Positions 27,523 to 37,455 are shown, numbered from the stretch's first letter. The stretch: DNA of 64,000 bases from Gilvirhabdus luticola (GCF_032583975.1 NZ_JAWHTF010000009.1); one strand, 5' to 3'. Notes: generated by a model not told the origin, from the sequence alone. Translations and numbers: made by a program.

Positions 27523-29100
27523 TTAATTAAGATGTTGAGATAAAATGCCTTTCATGATTTCGGAATTATCATCCAAATCATGGTATTTAATGCGCTCATT
27601 AATAATTTCGGTTTTCATCTCCTCAATGATATCAGCATATTTTTTGTCATGAATAGCGTTGTATAATTCATGAGGATCATTTTGTAAATCGTAAAACTCC
27701 CAATTAGGTGTTGTTGTCACTTTTGAGGTTCCTTTTTTACCAAGATCCTGTCCATAAAAAAATATAAGTTTATATCTCTTATTTCTTAAGCCGAAATGTG
27801 AAGGACGTTCTGGGCTATGAAGCCAATATCTATAATACATTTGAGACCTCCAATTCGGAGAATTATTTTCTATTAAATTATCTCTGAAGCTCTCTCCTTG
27901 TACAAACTCTGGTTTTTCAATACCTGCATAATCTGCTAACAAAGCTGCAAAATCTATATTCAGAATAATATCATCAATTTCTTTGCCTCCTTTAATTTCT
28001 TTTGGGTAACGAATCACAAATGGCATTCTCAAAGATTCTTCATAAATAAGTCGTTTGTCAAAAAAACCATGTTCACCCAAAAAATATCCTTGATCTGCCG
28101 TATAAATTACAATGGTATTGTTAGCAATACCTTCTTCTTCTAAAAAATCCAAAAGTTTCCCAATATTATCATCAATTGCCGCTCCAGATCTCATAAAATC
28201 CTTTACAAGTTTTTGATAGATTTTTTTTCTGGCTTGAATACTATTTAATCCGTCTATTGAAAACGGTAAGCCAGGATATGTAGTCCACCAATTTTCTGGA
28301 TCTTTTGTAGCCTGTACCCAACGATTTGCTAAAACTTCAAGTTTTTGACCTATGAATGTTCTACCTGTAGTTTCAGGACTAAAATCAAACAAGGTTTCTG
28401 GTTCAGGAATCTCTATGCCTTCATAAAGAGATTTGTAGCGTTCTGGATAATCGAAAGGTTCATGCGTTGCTTTAAAGTTGCAAAACATTAGAAAAGGTTT
28501 TGTAGAATCTCTTTCTTTTAAATGCTGAATTGTTAGATCTGTGATAACATCTGTTGAAAATCCTTTGTATTCAAGTGCTTGAGATGTGTCATAACCATCT
28601 TTCCAGTTGTTGTTTGATTTTAATAATGGATCCCAGTATCTTCCTTGCCCAGGCAATACATTAAAATAATCAAATCCTTCAGGTTTTTTTACCAAATGCC
28701 ACTTACCTATAAGTGCTGTGTGGTATCCGGCATCTTTCAAAGACTTTGCTATATTTGGATAACCTTGTGGTAGAGGTTCATTAAGTGTAAAAACTTGATT
28801 TACGTGGCTGTATTGTCCTGTTAAAATACTGGCTCTACTAGGCGTACAAATAGAGTTGGTGCAAAAAACATTATTTAATAATGCCCCTTCTGCTGCCAAG
28901 CGTTTAATATTTTCGTTTTTTACATAATCCCGTAATTGGCCTCCATAAACGCCCCAAGCTTGAGAAGTATGGTCATCAGATAAAATAAATAAAATATTGG
29001 GTTGAACATTTTTAGATTGTTCATTTGTTTTGTCATTACAGGAAAATAAAAACAACAATAGTCCAAAAAATAAATAAGTAGAATAAAGTTTAATATGCAT
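27523..29100 (-). CDS. Sulfatase, lipoprotein (S1 family)
   Basis: A 525-residue S1 sulfatase with a lipoprotein signal (LLLFLFSCND). ILFILSDDHTSQAWG gives the calcium-binding Asp pair, and CTPSRASILTGQ (near residue 86) is the C-x-P-S-R signature whose Cys is converted to formylglycine. WHLVKKPEGFD and YTADQGYFLGEHGFFDKR supply further active-site residues. It likely removes sulfate from a marine polysaccharide on the cell surface. It lies 22 bp downstream of the second sulfatase gene and is probably cotranscribed. Confidence 0.93.
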   Translation of the reverse strand: MHIKLYSTYLFFGLLLFLFSCNDKTNEQSKNVQPNILFILSDDHTSQAWGVYGGQLRDYVKNENIKRLAAEGALLNNVFCTNSICTPSRASILTGQYSHVNQVFTLNEPLPQGYPNIAKSLKDAGYHTALIGKWHLVKKPEGFDYFNVLPGQGRYWDPLLKSNNNWKDGYDTSQALEYKGFSTDVITDLTIQHLKERDSTKPFLMFCNFKATHEPFDYPERYKSLYEGIEIPEPETLFDFSPETTGRTFIGQKLEVLANRWVQATKDPENWWTTYPGLPFSIDGLNSIQARKKIYQKLVKDFMRSGAAIDDNIGKLLDFLEEEGIANNTIVIYTADQGYFLGEHGFFDKRLIYEESLRMPFVIRYPKEIKGGKEIDDIILNIDFAALLADYAGIEKPEFVQGESFRDNLIENNSPNWRSQMYYRYWLHSPERPSHFGLRNKRYKLIFFYGQDLGKKGTSKVTTTPNWEFYDLQNDPHELYNAIHDKKYADIIEEMKTEIINERIKYHDLDDNSEIMKGILSQHLN

Positions 29101-29122
29101 GAGTTAAAATTTTAAAAATTAA

Positions 29123-30565
29123 TTAGTCAACACGTCCTACTTTTCTGTTCTCCTTTCCTTCTATATTGTACAATTTATCTCCTAGTTCATTTCTCATCGC
29201 ATCCGCCAAAAGCTCAATTTCTTTTATTACTTCTGGGTAATCTTCTGCAACATTGTTTATTTCACTAATATCTGTATCCAGATTGTATAACTCAATGGAA
29301 TTCATCACATTATATTCATAATCTACTGGAATACCATTTGTTCCGCCTGCCCTACCGTTTAAAGTTCTGTATTTGTGAGGAAAATACATTTTCCAATTTT
29401 TATATCGTACACTATGAAGTTCATTAACTCTATAATAAAAAAAGTAAGCCTCTTGTGGATTTTCGTTTGAATTACCAGTCCAAATATCCCAAACACTCTT
29501 TCCATCAATTTTATGTTTAGGTAATTCAGCATTAGTGATTTGAGCAATTGTTGGTAAAACATCAATAGTCATCATAGGTTCATCGATAACTCTTTCTCCT
29601 TTTATTTGATTAGGAAACCTTATAATACAAGGAACCCTTTGTCCTCCTTCTAGAGTTGTTCCTTTACCTTCTCTTAAAGGCAGTGCAGAGCCCGAATGAT
29701 CTCCATAAGATAACCATGGACCGTTGTCTGAAGAGAAAATAACAAGTGTGTTATCATCAATATTTAGTGATTTAAGCGTTTCCAAAATTTGTCCTACTGA
29801 CCAATCAATTTCCATAATCACATCACCATATAGTCCTCTTTCAGATTTCCCTTTGAATTTATCAGAAACGAAAAGTGGCACATGAGGTTGTGGATGAGCT
29901 ACGTAAAGAAAAAACGGATTGTCTTTATTTTTCTTAATAAAGTCTACGCTTTTTTCGGTTATTTGGGTAGTTAACATGGATTGCTCCTGAAGCGTATCAA
30001 TTATGGTTTCGTTTTCATATAGAGGCAATGGACCAAAATTAAAAATGGTTCCTTGTTGAGGATGATATGGCCACATATCTCCAGAATACAAAATGCCAAA
30101 ATAATCATCAAACCCTTGCTTTCTAGGCATGAATTTAGGATTGTCTCCTAAATGCCATTTACCATAATGAGCGGTTTTATATCCTTTTTCTTTAAGAAGT
30201 TCTGCTATTGTAACTTCGTTTAAATTCAGACCTTTCTTACTATTTGGACCAAACGCACCATCAATCCCTAACCTATTAGGGTAACATCCTGTAAGAAGTC
30301 CTGCCCTTGAAGCAGAACAAACAGCTTGAGCAACATAAAAGTTGGTGAGCTTTATACCTTCTTTTGCCATATTATCTAAATTAGGCGTTTCAATGTTTGG
30401 TGAACCATAGCACCCAATATCTTGATAACCCTGATCATCAGTAAAAATAATGATAACATTAGGTTGCGTATTGTCAATATCTTCCTTATTTTTTTTTGAA
30501 TTATATTGGCAATTATAAAGAATGAAACTGATTATAATGAAAACTAATAATACTGGTTTTTTCAT
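29123..30565 (-). CDS. Arylsulfatase-type sulfatase, lipoprotein
   Basis: A 480-residue S1 sulfatase with a lipoprotein signal (IISFILYNCQ). VIIIFTDDQGYQDIGCYG is the metal site. The maturation signature is CSASRAGLLTGCYP near residue 83, a C-x-A-S-R form still compatible with formylglycine modification. HYGKWHLGD and FSSDNGPWLSYGDHSGSALP complete the active site. The sequence is clearly distinct from its neighbour, so the pair probably act on different sulfate esters. It is first in the two-gene operon. Confidence 0.93.
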   Translation of the reverse strand: MKKPVLLVFIIISFILYNCQYNSKKNKEDIDNTQPNVIIIFTDDQGYQDIGCYGSPNIETPNLDNMAKEGIKLTNFYVAQAVCSASRAGLLTGCYPNRLGIDGAFGPNSKKGLNLNEVTIAELLKEKGYKTAHYGKWHLGDNPKFMPRKQGFDDYFGILYSGDMWPYHPQQGTIFNFGPLPLYENETIIDTLQEQSMLTTQITEKSVDFIKKNKDNPFFLYVAHPQPHVPLFVSDKFKGKSERGLYGDVIMEIDWSVGQILETLKSLNIDDNTLVIFSSDNGPWLSYGDHSGSALPLREGKGTTLEGGQRVPCIIRFPNQIKGERVIDEPMMTIDVLPTIAQITNAELPKHKIDGKSVWDIWTGNSNENPQEAYFFYYRVNELHSVRYKNWKMYFPHKYRTLNGRAGGTNGIPVDYEYNVMNSIELYNLDTDISEINNVAEDYPEVIKEIELLADAMRNELGDKLYNIEGKENRKVGRVD

Positions 30566-30802
30566 GTGACAATCTTTTGGATAACTTAAACTTTATAAAA
30601 ATTAAAGGCTCCTAAAATTAGGTTTCAAAATTCTAATTTTTATTTTAAATAAAGGAGCTATAAAATTAATCAGGAATTAAATAACTTAAAAATAGTCAGA
30701 TATTTAAATTATTTCGACCGATAACAGTCTAATTAAGACTAATGCATAATGATTAATGTCATCATTGGTTCTGTTTATGATAAACTTATATAGATTGCAG
30801 TT

Positions 30803-30838
30803 AAAAAAAAGAAAGCGCTCACTAATGGTGAGCGCTTT
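30803..30838 (-). terminator. Terminator after the DUF4870 gene
   Basis: An 11-bp perfect stem (AAAGCGCTCAC 30812-30822 with GTGAGCGCTTT 30828-30838) is followed on the minus strand by C and eight T. It ends the transcript of the DUF4870 gene, whose stop is at 30857. Confidence 0.85.
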
Positions 30839-30856
30839 TGATTATCTCATTACTAA

Positions 30857-31195
30857 CTAACTAATAAAATTAAGAGATAAAGGGTATTGTGGAATTTCAC
30901 CATTACTTGCTCTAATGGCATTTATTATTGGAAAAACAAAAGATATTATACCTAAAATAATTAAGCCTAAAATTCCTAATCCTAAAAGCAAAATCAAAGG
31001 AATGCATATCAGCATGTAAATTAAAAGGCTTAATTGAAAGTTGATAATTCTCTTACCATGCTCATTCATTTCATATACTTCATCCTTTTTGGTAAGCCAT
31101 AAAAATAATGGTAATAACAAACTCCCAAAGCCAATAACTAGCGTTATTAATTGACTTAAATGCGTTAATACTATAAGTTGCCTGTTAACTTTCAT
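30857..31195 (-). CDS. DUF4870 membrane protein
   Basis: A 112-residue protein with three hydrophobic segments (about residues 15-35, 53-68, 70-95) and the DUF4870 hallmark: an N-terminal LTHLSQLITLVIGFGSLLLPLFLW, the polar MNEHGKRIINFQLSLLIY between helices, and a C-terminal FPIINAIRASNGE. Function unknown; members are widespread small membrane proteins. Its own terminator follows at once. Confidence 0.85.
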   Translation of the reverse strand: MKVNRQLIVLTHLSQLITLVIGFGSLLLPLFLWLTKKDEVYEMNEHGKRIINFQLSLLIYMLICIPLILLLGLGILGLIILGIISFVFPIINAIRASNGEIPQYPLSLNFIS

Positions 31196-31267
31196 GGTTA
31201 ATGTATTTTTTTGATTGATACTTATTTGACGTACAAAGCAAAAAAATGTTACACTTCAAAAAGAAAT

Positions 31268-31453
31268 TTAACCCTTTACCCCTAACCTTTCAAGAATAGT
31301 GTCCATTAAACACCATTTAGTAAGCGATGACTGTAATAAATTTGCCCCGACAAAAGCTGTGAACCACAACCAATTTTGATTTACATAAATTGCTAACAAC
31401 AAACTAACAAGAATAAATGTTCCTGCGATACCTCTTACAACTCTATTTTTCAT
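31268..31453 (-). CDS. DUF2892 (YgaP-like) small membrane protein
   Basis: A 61-residue protein with two hydrophobic helices. VVRGIAGTFILVSLLLAI and FTAFVGANLLQSSLTKWCLMDTILERLG match DUF2892, including the conserved W-C-P/L-x-x-x-I-L/F-x-x-L-G tail with its cysteine. In many bacteria this unit is attached to or beside rhodanese or sulfur-handling proteins. Here it is the last gene of the efflux operon, 11 bp after the PII-like gene. Confidence 0.85.
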   Translation of the reverse strand: MKNRVVRGIAGTFILVSLLLAIYVNQNWLWFTAFVGANLLQSSLTKWCLMDTILERLGVKG

Positions 31454-31464
31454 ACTAATTTATT

Positions 31465-31773
31465 TTAAATATATTTTTCTATGGGAACAACAATCGCTTT
31501 TACAGGATTGTTGGTTTCTAAATTTGAATTAAATTCCTTTATCAAATCAAACAAGGACTCGATATGCTCTTCGTCAGTAAAAGAAAAAAACATCACCGAT
31601 TCATTACCTCCTTTTTCGGATGCAAACCAATTAGACGACATTAGTAAAGCTGCATTGTTTTTATATCCATCAATGTCAGAACTACTATAACTTTCTATTT
31701 TAGCTTTTTTAAACAAATGTTGAATTTCTTTATGGAACTCTTCAACAACAGTTACAATAATTAATTTCATCAT
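31465..31773 (-). CDS. Small PII-like protein of the efflux operon
   Basis: A 102-residue soluble protein starting MKLIIVTVVEEFHKEIQHLF, with alternating beta-alpha-beta character (SVMFFSFTDEEHIESLFDLI, VKAIVVPIEKYI) that resembles a PII/CutA-like ferredoxin fold, a class often found beside RND pumps. I do not recognise a named family with certainty. It overlaps the RND pump gene by 4 bp (stop/start overlap), so it is translated together with the pump and may sense substrate or tune assembly; that role is inferred. Confidence 0.6.
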   Translation of the reverse strand: MMKLIIVTVVEEFHKEIQHLFKKAKIESYSSSDIDGYKNNAALLMSSNWFASEKGGNESVMFFSFTDEEHIESLFDLIKEFNSNLETNNPVKAIVVPIEKYI

Positions 31774-34700
31774 TTATAATTTTTACGTTCAATCATATAA
31801 TATACAAGTGGTACAACCAACAAGGTTAAGAATGTAGATACGATGGTACCTCCCATTAATGAAATGGCCAAACCTTGAAATATTGGATCAAATAGAATAA
31901 CAAAAGCACCAATGACAACAGTTCCGGCAGTTAATAAAATTGGAGTGGTTCGTACAGCTCCTGCTTCAATTACTGCCTGCTTTAATGGAATTCCTTCATT
32001 CAAACGAAGATTAATAAAATCAATTAACAAAACTGAATTTCTAACCATAATACCAGCCAAGGCAATCATTCCAATAAAAGATGTTGCTGTAAAAAAAGCA
32101 CCCATAAGCCAATGCCCTAACACAATTCCGATTAACGATAACGGAATTGCCACCATCATAACTACAGGTGCTTTAAAGTTTTGAAACCAGCCAACAATCA
32201 ATATATAAATCATGATAATTGCACCAATAAATGCAATTCCTAAATCCCTAAAAACTTCAAGTGTAATTTGCCATTCACCATCCCACTTTACAGTGTAATC
32301 ATTTTCAAATTCAGGTTGACCTAAATACATTTCGTTAATTGAATAACCTTTTGGCAAATCAATATTTTTTAATTTTTCTTCCATTCCTAAAATGGCGTAC
32401 ACAGGGCTTTCTAATTCTCCTGCCATATCCGCCATGACATATACTACTCGTTTTTGATTTTTGCGATAAATACTTTTGTCACTAAAAACTTCTTCAATGT
32501 TTACCAAATCAGCAACGGGCATCATGAATCCTTGTTGTGATTTAATTTTTAATTGGGAAATATCGTTAATATTTGATTTTTCCTTTTCGTCAAGGGCTAG
32601 CACTACTCCAACTTGATGTGTCGCTTTCTCATCATACAAATTGGTTATAGCTCGATTTGATAAAGCCATGTTCATTGTATGAGTGATTTGTTGAGGTGTT
32701 ACACCATAAAGCATAGCTTTTTCTCTATCAATTTCAAATTGATATTCTTTTTGATCAGCTTCAACCATCCAATCTATATCAACAACATCATCTGTTTTAA
32801 ATAATATCTCTTTAATGCTATTTGCAACTTCTATCTGTTTGTGATAGTCTGGACCATAAACTTCAGCAACAATTGTAGATAATACTGGTGGTCCAGGTGG
32901 TACCTCTACAACTTTTACATTAGCGTTAAACTTTTTAGCAATATTTCTTATTTCAGGTCGTAACAATCTAGCTACATCATGGCTTTGGTCATTGCGCAGT
33001 TTTTTATCAATAAGATTCACTTGAATATCTGCCATATTACTTCCACCTCTTAAATCATAATGCCTTACCAAACCATTAAAGGTGATAGGTGCTGAAGTAC
33101 CAACATAACTTTGGTAGCTTACAACTTCTGGCCTTGTTGATAAATATTGTGATATTTCTTTGGCTACTACAGCTGTACGTTCTAATGTAGTGCCTTCTGG
33201 CATATCTATAACTACCTGAAATTCGTTCTTATTATCAAAAGGTAACATCTTTACTGCCACGGATTTTGTAAAAAACATGGCTATAGAGCCCATTAGTAAA
33301 ATGAATGTTAGCCCTAAAAAAACCCAACGTTTTGTTCTACTTTCAATTAAAGGTTTCTCAAACTTATTGTAAACTTTAAAGATGAAAGTTTCATGCATAG
33401 GTTTTTCAACTTTGCTTTCAACATTCTTCTTCCCTTTTTCACGTAAGAAAATGTATCCCAAATAAGGTGTAATGGTTAATGCAACAAACAATGACAAAAT
33501 CATTGCAATTGAAGCGCCTATAGGCATTGGTGCCATATATGGGCCCATCAATCCTGATACAAAAGCCATTGGCAATACAGAAGCTATTACTGTAAATGTT
33601 GCTAGAATGGTTGGATTACCAACTTCGTTTATGGCATACAAAGCAGCTTGTTTAAAAGGCAATCTCTTCATCTTGAAATGTCTGTGCATGTTTTCTGCAA
33701 TAATGATGGAGTCATCAACAACAATACCTGTAACAAAAACCAAAGCAAATAATGTGATTCTGTTTAAGGTATAATCTAAAATGTAATAACTTAAAAGAGT
33801 TAGTGCAAAGGTTATTGGTACAGATAAGAATACCACCAATCCACCACGCCAACCCATGGCTAACATAACTACAAATGTTACTGCAATAATAGAACCAATA
33901 AGGTGTAACAATAACTCTGAAACTTTATGTGAAGCGGTTTCACCATAATTTCTTGTAACCTCTACATGTACATCATCAGGAATTAAATTTGTTCTTAAAT
34001 GTTCGACTTTTTCTAAAATAACATCAGCTATTTTCATAGCGTCTGCCCCTTTGCGTTTAGCAACCGATATTGTTACCGCTGGATATTCAGATTTATAGTT
34101 TTTAGCATTTACACTAGCTTGACCAAAACCTAAACTCACATAATTGACAGGAATTTCTGGACCATCAATAATATTGGCAACTTGTCTTAAGTAAATAGGT
34201 TGATTTTGCTGTGAACCAACGATTATATTTTCAACATCCACAACGGTTTCTAAAAACTTTCCTGTATGCACTAGAAACTCTGTATCATTATTACTAAAAC
34301 TGCCAGAATTCAATTGTGAATTATTGGCTTTGATCATTTGTGAAACAGATAAAAAATCCAATTCAGATGATGCCAATTTATCTTTATCCAAAACGACTCT
34401 TAATTGACGATTTCTACCGCCAATTTTTTGAGTTATAGCTACATCATTTACCTTTTCTATTTCATCTGTAAGCTCTTGAGCTATTTGTCTTAATTGGTAA
34501 TCATCATAGTTTTCGCTCCACAAAGTGAGTCCTAGCATGGGCACGTCATCAATAGCTCGTGTTTTTATTAATGGGAAGGTAACGCCTTCAGGCATTTGGT
34601 CCATGTGCTTGTTAATTTCATTATAAAGCTTAACAAACGAGCGTTCAATATCTTCTCCAACATAAAATTGAACAATGACCATAGCCTGCTCATTCATAGA

Positions 34701-34964
34701 AGTCGAATAAACATACTCTACACCCTTGACATTGGAAATCAATTTTTCAAGAGGTTTAACAACTCGAGACTCTACTTCTGTTGGACTAGCACCTGGATAG
34801 CCAACAAAAATATCAGCCATTGGTACATCTATTTGTGGTTCTTCTTCACGAGGTATTAAGAAAGAACTGTAAACTCCAATAACCATAAACACGATCATTA
34901 GAAGAATTGTAAGCTTTGAATCTATAAAGATCTTGGCAATTTTTCCTGCTAATCCTTCTTTCAT
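31770..34964 (-). CDS. RND-type efflux pump inner-membrane subunit
   Basis: A 1064-residue protein with the RND layout: one helix, a large periplasmic loop, six helices, then the same again. Visible marks are DVPMADIFVGYPGASPTEVESRV near residue 40, VTGIVVDDSIIIAENM in helix 4 with the two adjacent Asp of the proton relay, and GIMVRNSVLLIDFINLRLNEG in helix 10/11. It pumps drugs, metals or lipophilic compounds out with TolC and MFP partners in a proton-driven cycle. The helix 4 DD pair fits AcrB-like and many uncharacterised Bacteroidota pumps. The substrate is not known. Confidence 0.93.
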   Translation of the reverse strand: MKEGLAGKIAKIFIDSKLTILLMIVFMVIGVYSSFLIPREEEPQIDVPMADIFVGYPGASPTEVESRVVKPLEKLISNVKGVEYVYSTSMNEQAMVIVQFYVGEDIERSFVKLYNEINKHMDQMPEGVTFPLIKTRAIDDVPMLGLTLWSENYDDYQLRQIAQELTDEIEKVNDVAITQKIGGRNRQLRVVLDKDKLASSELDFLSVSQMIKANNSQLNSGSFSNNDTEFLVHTGKFLETVVDVENIIVGSQQNQPIYLRQVANIIDGPEIPVNYVSLGFGQASVNAKNYKSEYPAVTISVAKRKGADAMKIADVILEKVEHLRTNLIPDDVHVEVTRNYGETASHKVSELLLHLIGSIIAVTFVVMLAMGWRGGLVVFLSVPITFALTLLSYYILDYTLNRITLFALVFVTGIVVDDSIIIAENMHRHFKMKRLPFKQAALYAINEVGNPTILATFTVIASVLPMAFVSGLMGPYMAPMPIGASIAMILSLFVALTITPYLGYIFLREKGKKNVESKVEKPMHETFIFKVYNKFEKPLIESRTKRWVFLGLTFILLMGSIAMFFTKSVAVKMLPFDNKNEFQVVIDMPEGTTLERTAVVAKEISQYLSTRPEVVSYQSYVGTSAPITFNGLVRHYDLRGGSNMADIQVNLIDKKLRNDQSHDVARLLRPEIRNIAKKFNANVKVVEVPPGPPVLSTIVAEVYGPDYHKQIEVANSIKEILFKTDDVVDIDWMVEADQKEYQFEIDREKAMLYGVTPQQITHTMNMALSNRAITNLYDEKATHQVGVVLALDEKEKSNINDISQLKIKSQQGFMMPVADLVNIEEVFSDKSIYRKNQKRVVYVMADMAGELESPVYAILGMEEKLKNIDLPKGYSINEMYLGQPEFENDYTVKWDGEWQITLEVFRDLGIAFIGAIIMIYILIVGWFQNFKAPVVMMVAIPLSLIGIVLGHWLMGAFFTATSFIGMIALAGIMVRNSVLLIDFINLRLNEGIPLKQAVIEAGAVRTTPILLTAGTVVIGAFVILFDPIFQGLAISLMGGTIVSTFLTLLVVPLVYYMIERKNYK

Positions 34965-34980
34965 TTTTTAAGTTTTATGA

Positions 34981-36057
34981 TTATTGTATCTTAATTTTTG
35001 CACCATTATACAATTTGCTTTTAGCAGAAACTATATATGTTTCTCCAACTGACAAACCAGATAACACTTCTACTTGATCTCCATATGTTCTACCTAACCT
35101 CAACCACCTCAAAATGGCTGTATTACTTTGACTAACAGTATAAATTCCTGTCAATTGACCATTCGTAATTAGTGCCTTTGACGGAACTAAAACAACACTT
35201 ATATTTCCGGCTTTTTCCACTGGAAATAGAATGGTTGCAAACATTCCCGATAGAATGTTCACTTCAGTTTTGTCTAATGAGACTTTAACAAAATATTGTC
35301 CACCGGTATTTTTTGCTGAAGCACTAACCTCTGAAATCTGACCTGTAATTGTTTTATTAATGGATTTTACTATAACTTTTACTTTGGTACCTTTTTTAAT
35401 TTGTGATATCTCTAACTCTGGAACACTGCCAACAACTTCAAAATTACCCGGAGATTCAATAGAAATTAACGATTGTCCTGGATTAGCCATATCTCCCTTT
35501 TCTACCATTTTATTAGTTATCATGCCATTAAAAGGTGCAATAATATTAGTATATGCAAACTGTGCATTAACTTCATTTTTCATTTGTTTCGCAGATTCTA
35601 AACGTGCTTTAGCCATTTCAAATCTTGCAGTCATGTCATCTAATTCCTTTTGAGAAGCACTATTCTCTGAAAATAAATTCTTGAATCGGTTATAATCTTT
35701 TTCTGCGTTATTATAAGCAACCTGGGCCTCTGCGATACCGGCATCAACTTGAGCTTTTTTGGCTTGTAAATCGGTATTGTTTATTGATATCAATAACTGA
35801 CCTTTACTTACTTTATCCCCTACATTGACTGGGACACTATTAACAAAACCCATAGTACGAGTACTTAAGTCTGCACTATTTTCTGCTTGTATTTTCCCGC
35901 TTATAGATAAAAAAGTATCATTTTCATTTGTTCCCACTTCGTTAACTTTTACCGGTATGGCTATTTCTTGTTCAATTTCTTTTTGGTCATTCTTACCACA
36001 ACTTAACATTAAAGTTGATATCAATACTGCAATTAATAAATAGGTATAATTCTTCAT
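34981..36057 (-). CDS. Membrane fusion (periplasmic adaptor) lipoprotein
   Basis: A 358-residue adaptor with a lipoprotein signal (LISTLMLSCGKND, Cys near residue 20). SADLSTRTMGFVNSVPVNVGDKVSKGQLLISI is the lipoyl half, a coiled-coil hairpin spans roughly residues 90-155 (AEAQVAYNNAEKDYNRFKNLFSENSASQKELDD), and AYTNIIAPFNGMITNKMVEKGDM is the second lipoyl half. It bridges the RND pump to the TolC-type channel. It lies 16 bp upstream of the pump gene. Confidence 0.93.
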   Translation of the reverse strand: MKNYTYLLIAVLISTLMLSCGKNDQKEIEQEIAIPVKVNEVGTNENDTFLSISGKIQAENSADLSTRTMGFVNSVPVNVGDKVSKGQLLISINNTDLQAKKAQVDAGIAEAQVAYNNAEKDYNRFKNLFSENSASQKELDDMTARFEMAKARLESAKQMKNEVNAQFAYTNIIAPFNGMITNKMVEKGDMANPGQSLISIESPGNFEVVGSVPELEISQIKKGTKVKVIVKSINKTITGQISEVSASAKNTGGQYFVKVSLDKTEVNILSGMFATILFPVEKAGNISVVLVPSKALITNGQLTGIYTVSQSNTAILRWLRLGRTYGDQVEVLSGLSVGETYIVSAKSKLYNGAKIKIQ

Positions 36058-36064
36058 GTTCTAA

Positions 36065-37375
36065 TTATTCTTTAGTTAAAAAGTTAAGATATGCCAGTGT
36101 GTAGTTGTACTCAAATATCGTTTGATAGTATTCTAATTGCTTTTGGGCATACTGTGTTTCAGATAGTAATAAATCTGATGTTTTTTCAAGACCTTCTTTA
36201 AATCTATTTGTTCTTATTCTCAAAGATTCCTTTGATTGTTCTACAGCTAATTCTGTTAACTTCAATCTGTTTTTTGAATCGATTAACATTCGCTTTGTTT
36301 TATTCAATTCTAATTTACTTTGAGAAAGATATTGCTCATATTGAAGTTTGGCTTTGTCTAATTCTGCTTGGCTTTTTTGAGCCTTTCCAAAACGTTTTGA
36401 CCCTTGAAAGATATCCCAACTCAATTGTGCTCCAAACAGGTATCCACTGGCAGCTCCTTGAAAAATTTGATCATCATAAAGCTCATAGCTACCAAAAGCA
36501 TTCAAACGAGGTAAGAATGCCATTTTATCTGCTTTATTATTGGCTGTATAAGCTTCTGTAGCAAGTTGCATTGCCTTGATATCTGAACGACTTTCAGATA
36601 AAACTATATTGGCTTTAATGCTATAGCCGTCAACAACCAAACTATCAGATGGTTTGTAAATTACATCTTGTTGATCATTCATTAAAAATGAAAGATAATT
36701 GGATGCATTTTCAAGATTGCTTTTAGCTATTTGCATCTGATTTTGTACCTCTGTTGTTCTAACTTCAACAGATAATACATCAGATCGTTGTAAAAAACCT
36801 TGTTTGTAACTATTCTCTGCTAATTTTTTATTGGCATTGGCTGCTTCTAAGGCTTTTTCTAAAACCTCTAGATTCTTATACGCTAATTGTAGTTTCATAT
36901 AAGCTTTGTCAATTTCAAGGATTAAAAAATCCGTATTACGTTCGGTCTGCAAATATGTAGCATCCATTTTAGCTTTGGCAGCTTTACGCTGATAAAGACC
37001 ATCCATATTGATTAACGGTTGTTGAATTTCGAATTTTGTAGCAAAATTTTGGATTTGATCAGGATCATTTAAAAGGGCTGGATTAAAATCGCTTGCCGTT
37101 AAAATTTCTTGATTTAATTTTGATCCAAAAGCCATCAAGGGGTTTGTGGTTGAAATTCCTGTATGTGATGCCGTAATATTTGGTAAAAAAATGGCATTGG
37201 TTTGCCTATAGTCTGCCCTTGCCTGTTTAAAGTCTTCTTCGGAAATTTTAATGTTTTGATTGCCTTCAATTAATTTCTCTAAAACCAAGGACTTTGAAAT
37301 CGGAACAACCTCCTGTGCATTTGAAGTTATAATAAAACCAATCAAGGTAAAAATTATAATGTGAATTCTATTCAT
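36065..37375 (-). CDS. TolC-family outer-membrane efflux protein
   Basis: A 436-residue protein with a signal peptide (to about residue 20, NAQ) and the two internally repeated alpha-barrel hairpins of TolC. The first half has NANKKLAENSYKQGFLQRSDVLSVEV and the second EQSKESLRIRTNRFKEGLEKTSDLLLSETQ, the equivalent E-x-x-x-x-x-Y/R-x-x-G pattern. It provides the exit channel. It is the first gene of the efflux operon (TolC, adaptor, RND, PII-like, DUF2892) and is preceded by a -7 box and a palindrome. Confidence 0.92.
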   Translation of the reverse strand: MNRIHIIIFTLIGFIITSNAQEVVPISKSLVLEKLIEGNQNIKISEEDFKQARADYRQTNAIFLPNITASHTGISTTNPLMAFGSKLNQEILTASDFNPALLNDPDQIQNFATKFEIQQPLINMDGLYQRKAAKAKMDATYLQTERNTDFLILEIDKAYMKLQLAYKNLEVLEKALEAANANKKLAENSYKQGFLQRSDVLSVEVRTTEVQNQMQIAKSNLENASNYLSFLMNDQQDVIYKPSDSLVVDGYSIKANIVLSESRSDIKAMQLATEAYTANNKADKMAFLPRLNAFGSYELYDDQIFQGAASGYLFGAQLSWDIFQGSKRFGKAQKSQAELDKAKLQYEQYLSQSKLELNKTKRMLIDSKNRLKLTELAVEQSKESLRIRTNRFKEGLEKTSDLLLSETQYAQKQLEYYQTIFEYNYTLAYLNFLTKE

Positions 37376-37393
37376 TCTTTCTGATTTGATAGT

Positions 37394-37402
37394 GCAAAAG
37401 TA
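37394..37402 (-). promoter_or_regulatory. -7 box of the efflux operon
   Basis: The minus strand reads TACTTTTGC, a full TAnnTTTGC match, 18 bp before the TolC-gene ATG. Confidence 0.5.
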
Positions 37403-37424
37403 ATTTCAAACCAAAAAGTGAATG

Positions 37425-37438
37425 GTAACAATGGTTAC
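37425..37438. promoter_or_regulatory. Candidate operator GTAAC-N4-GTTAC
   Basis: The inverted repeat GTAAC-AATG-GTTAC has perfect 5-bp arms and lies 22 bp upstream of the efflux operon -7 box, where a repressor would block the -33 region. No TetR- or MarR-type gene lies next to it, so its regulator would be encoded elsewhere. Confidence 0.35.
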
Positions 37439-37455
37439 ATAAGAAAGGTATTGGA

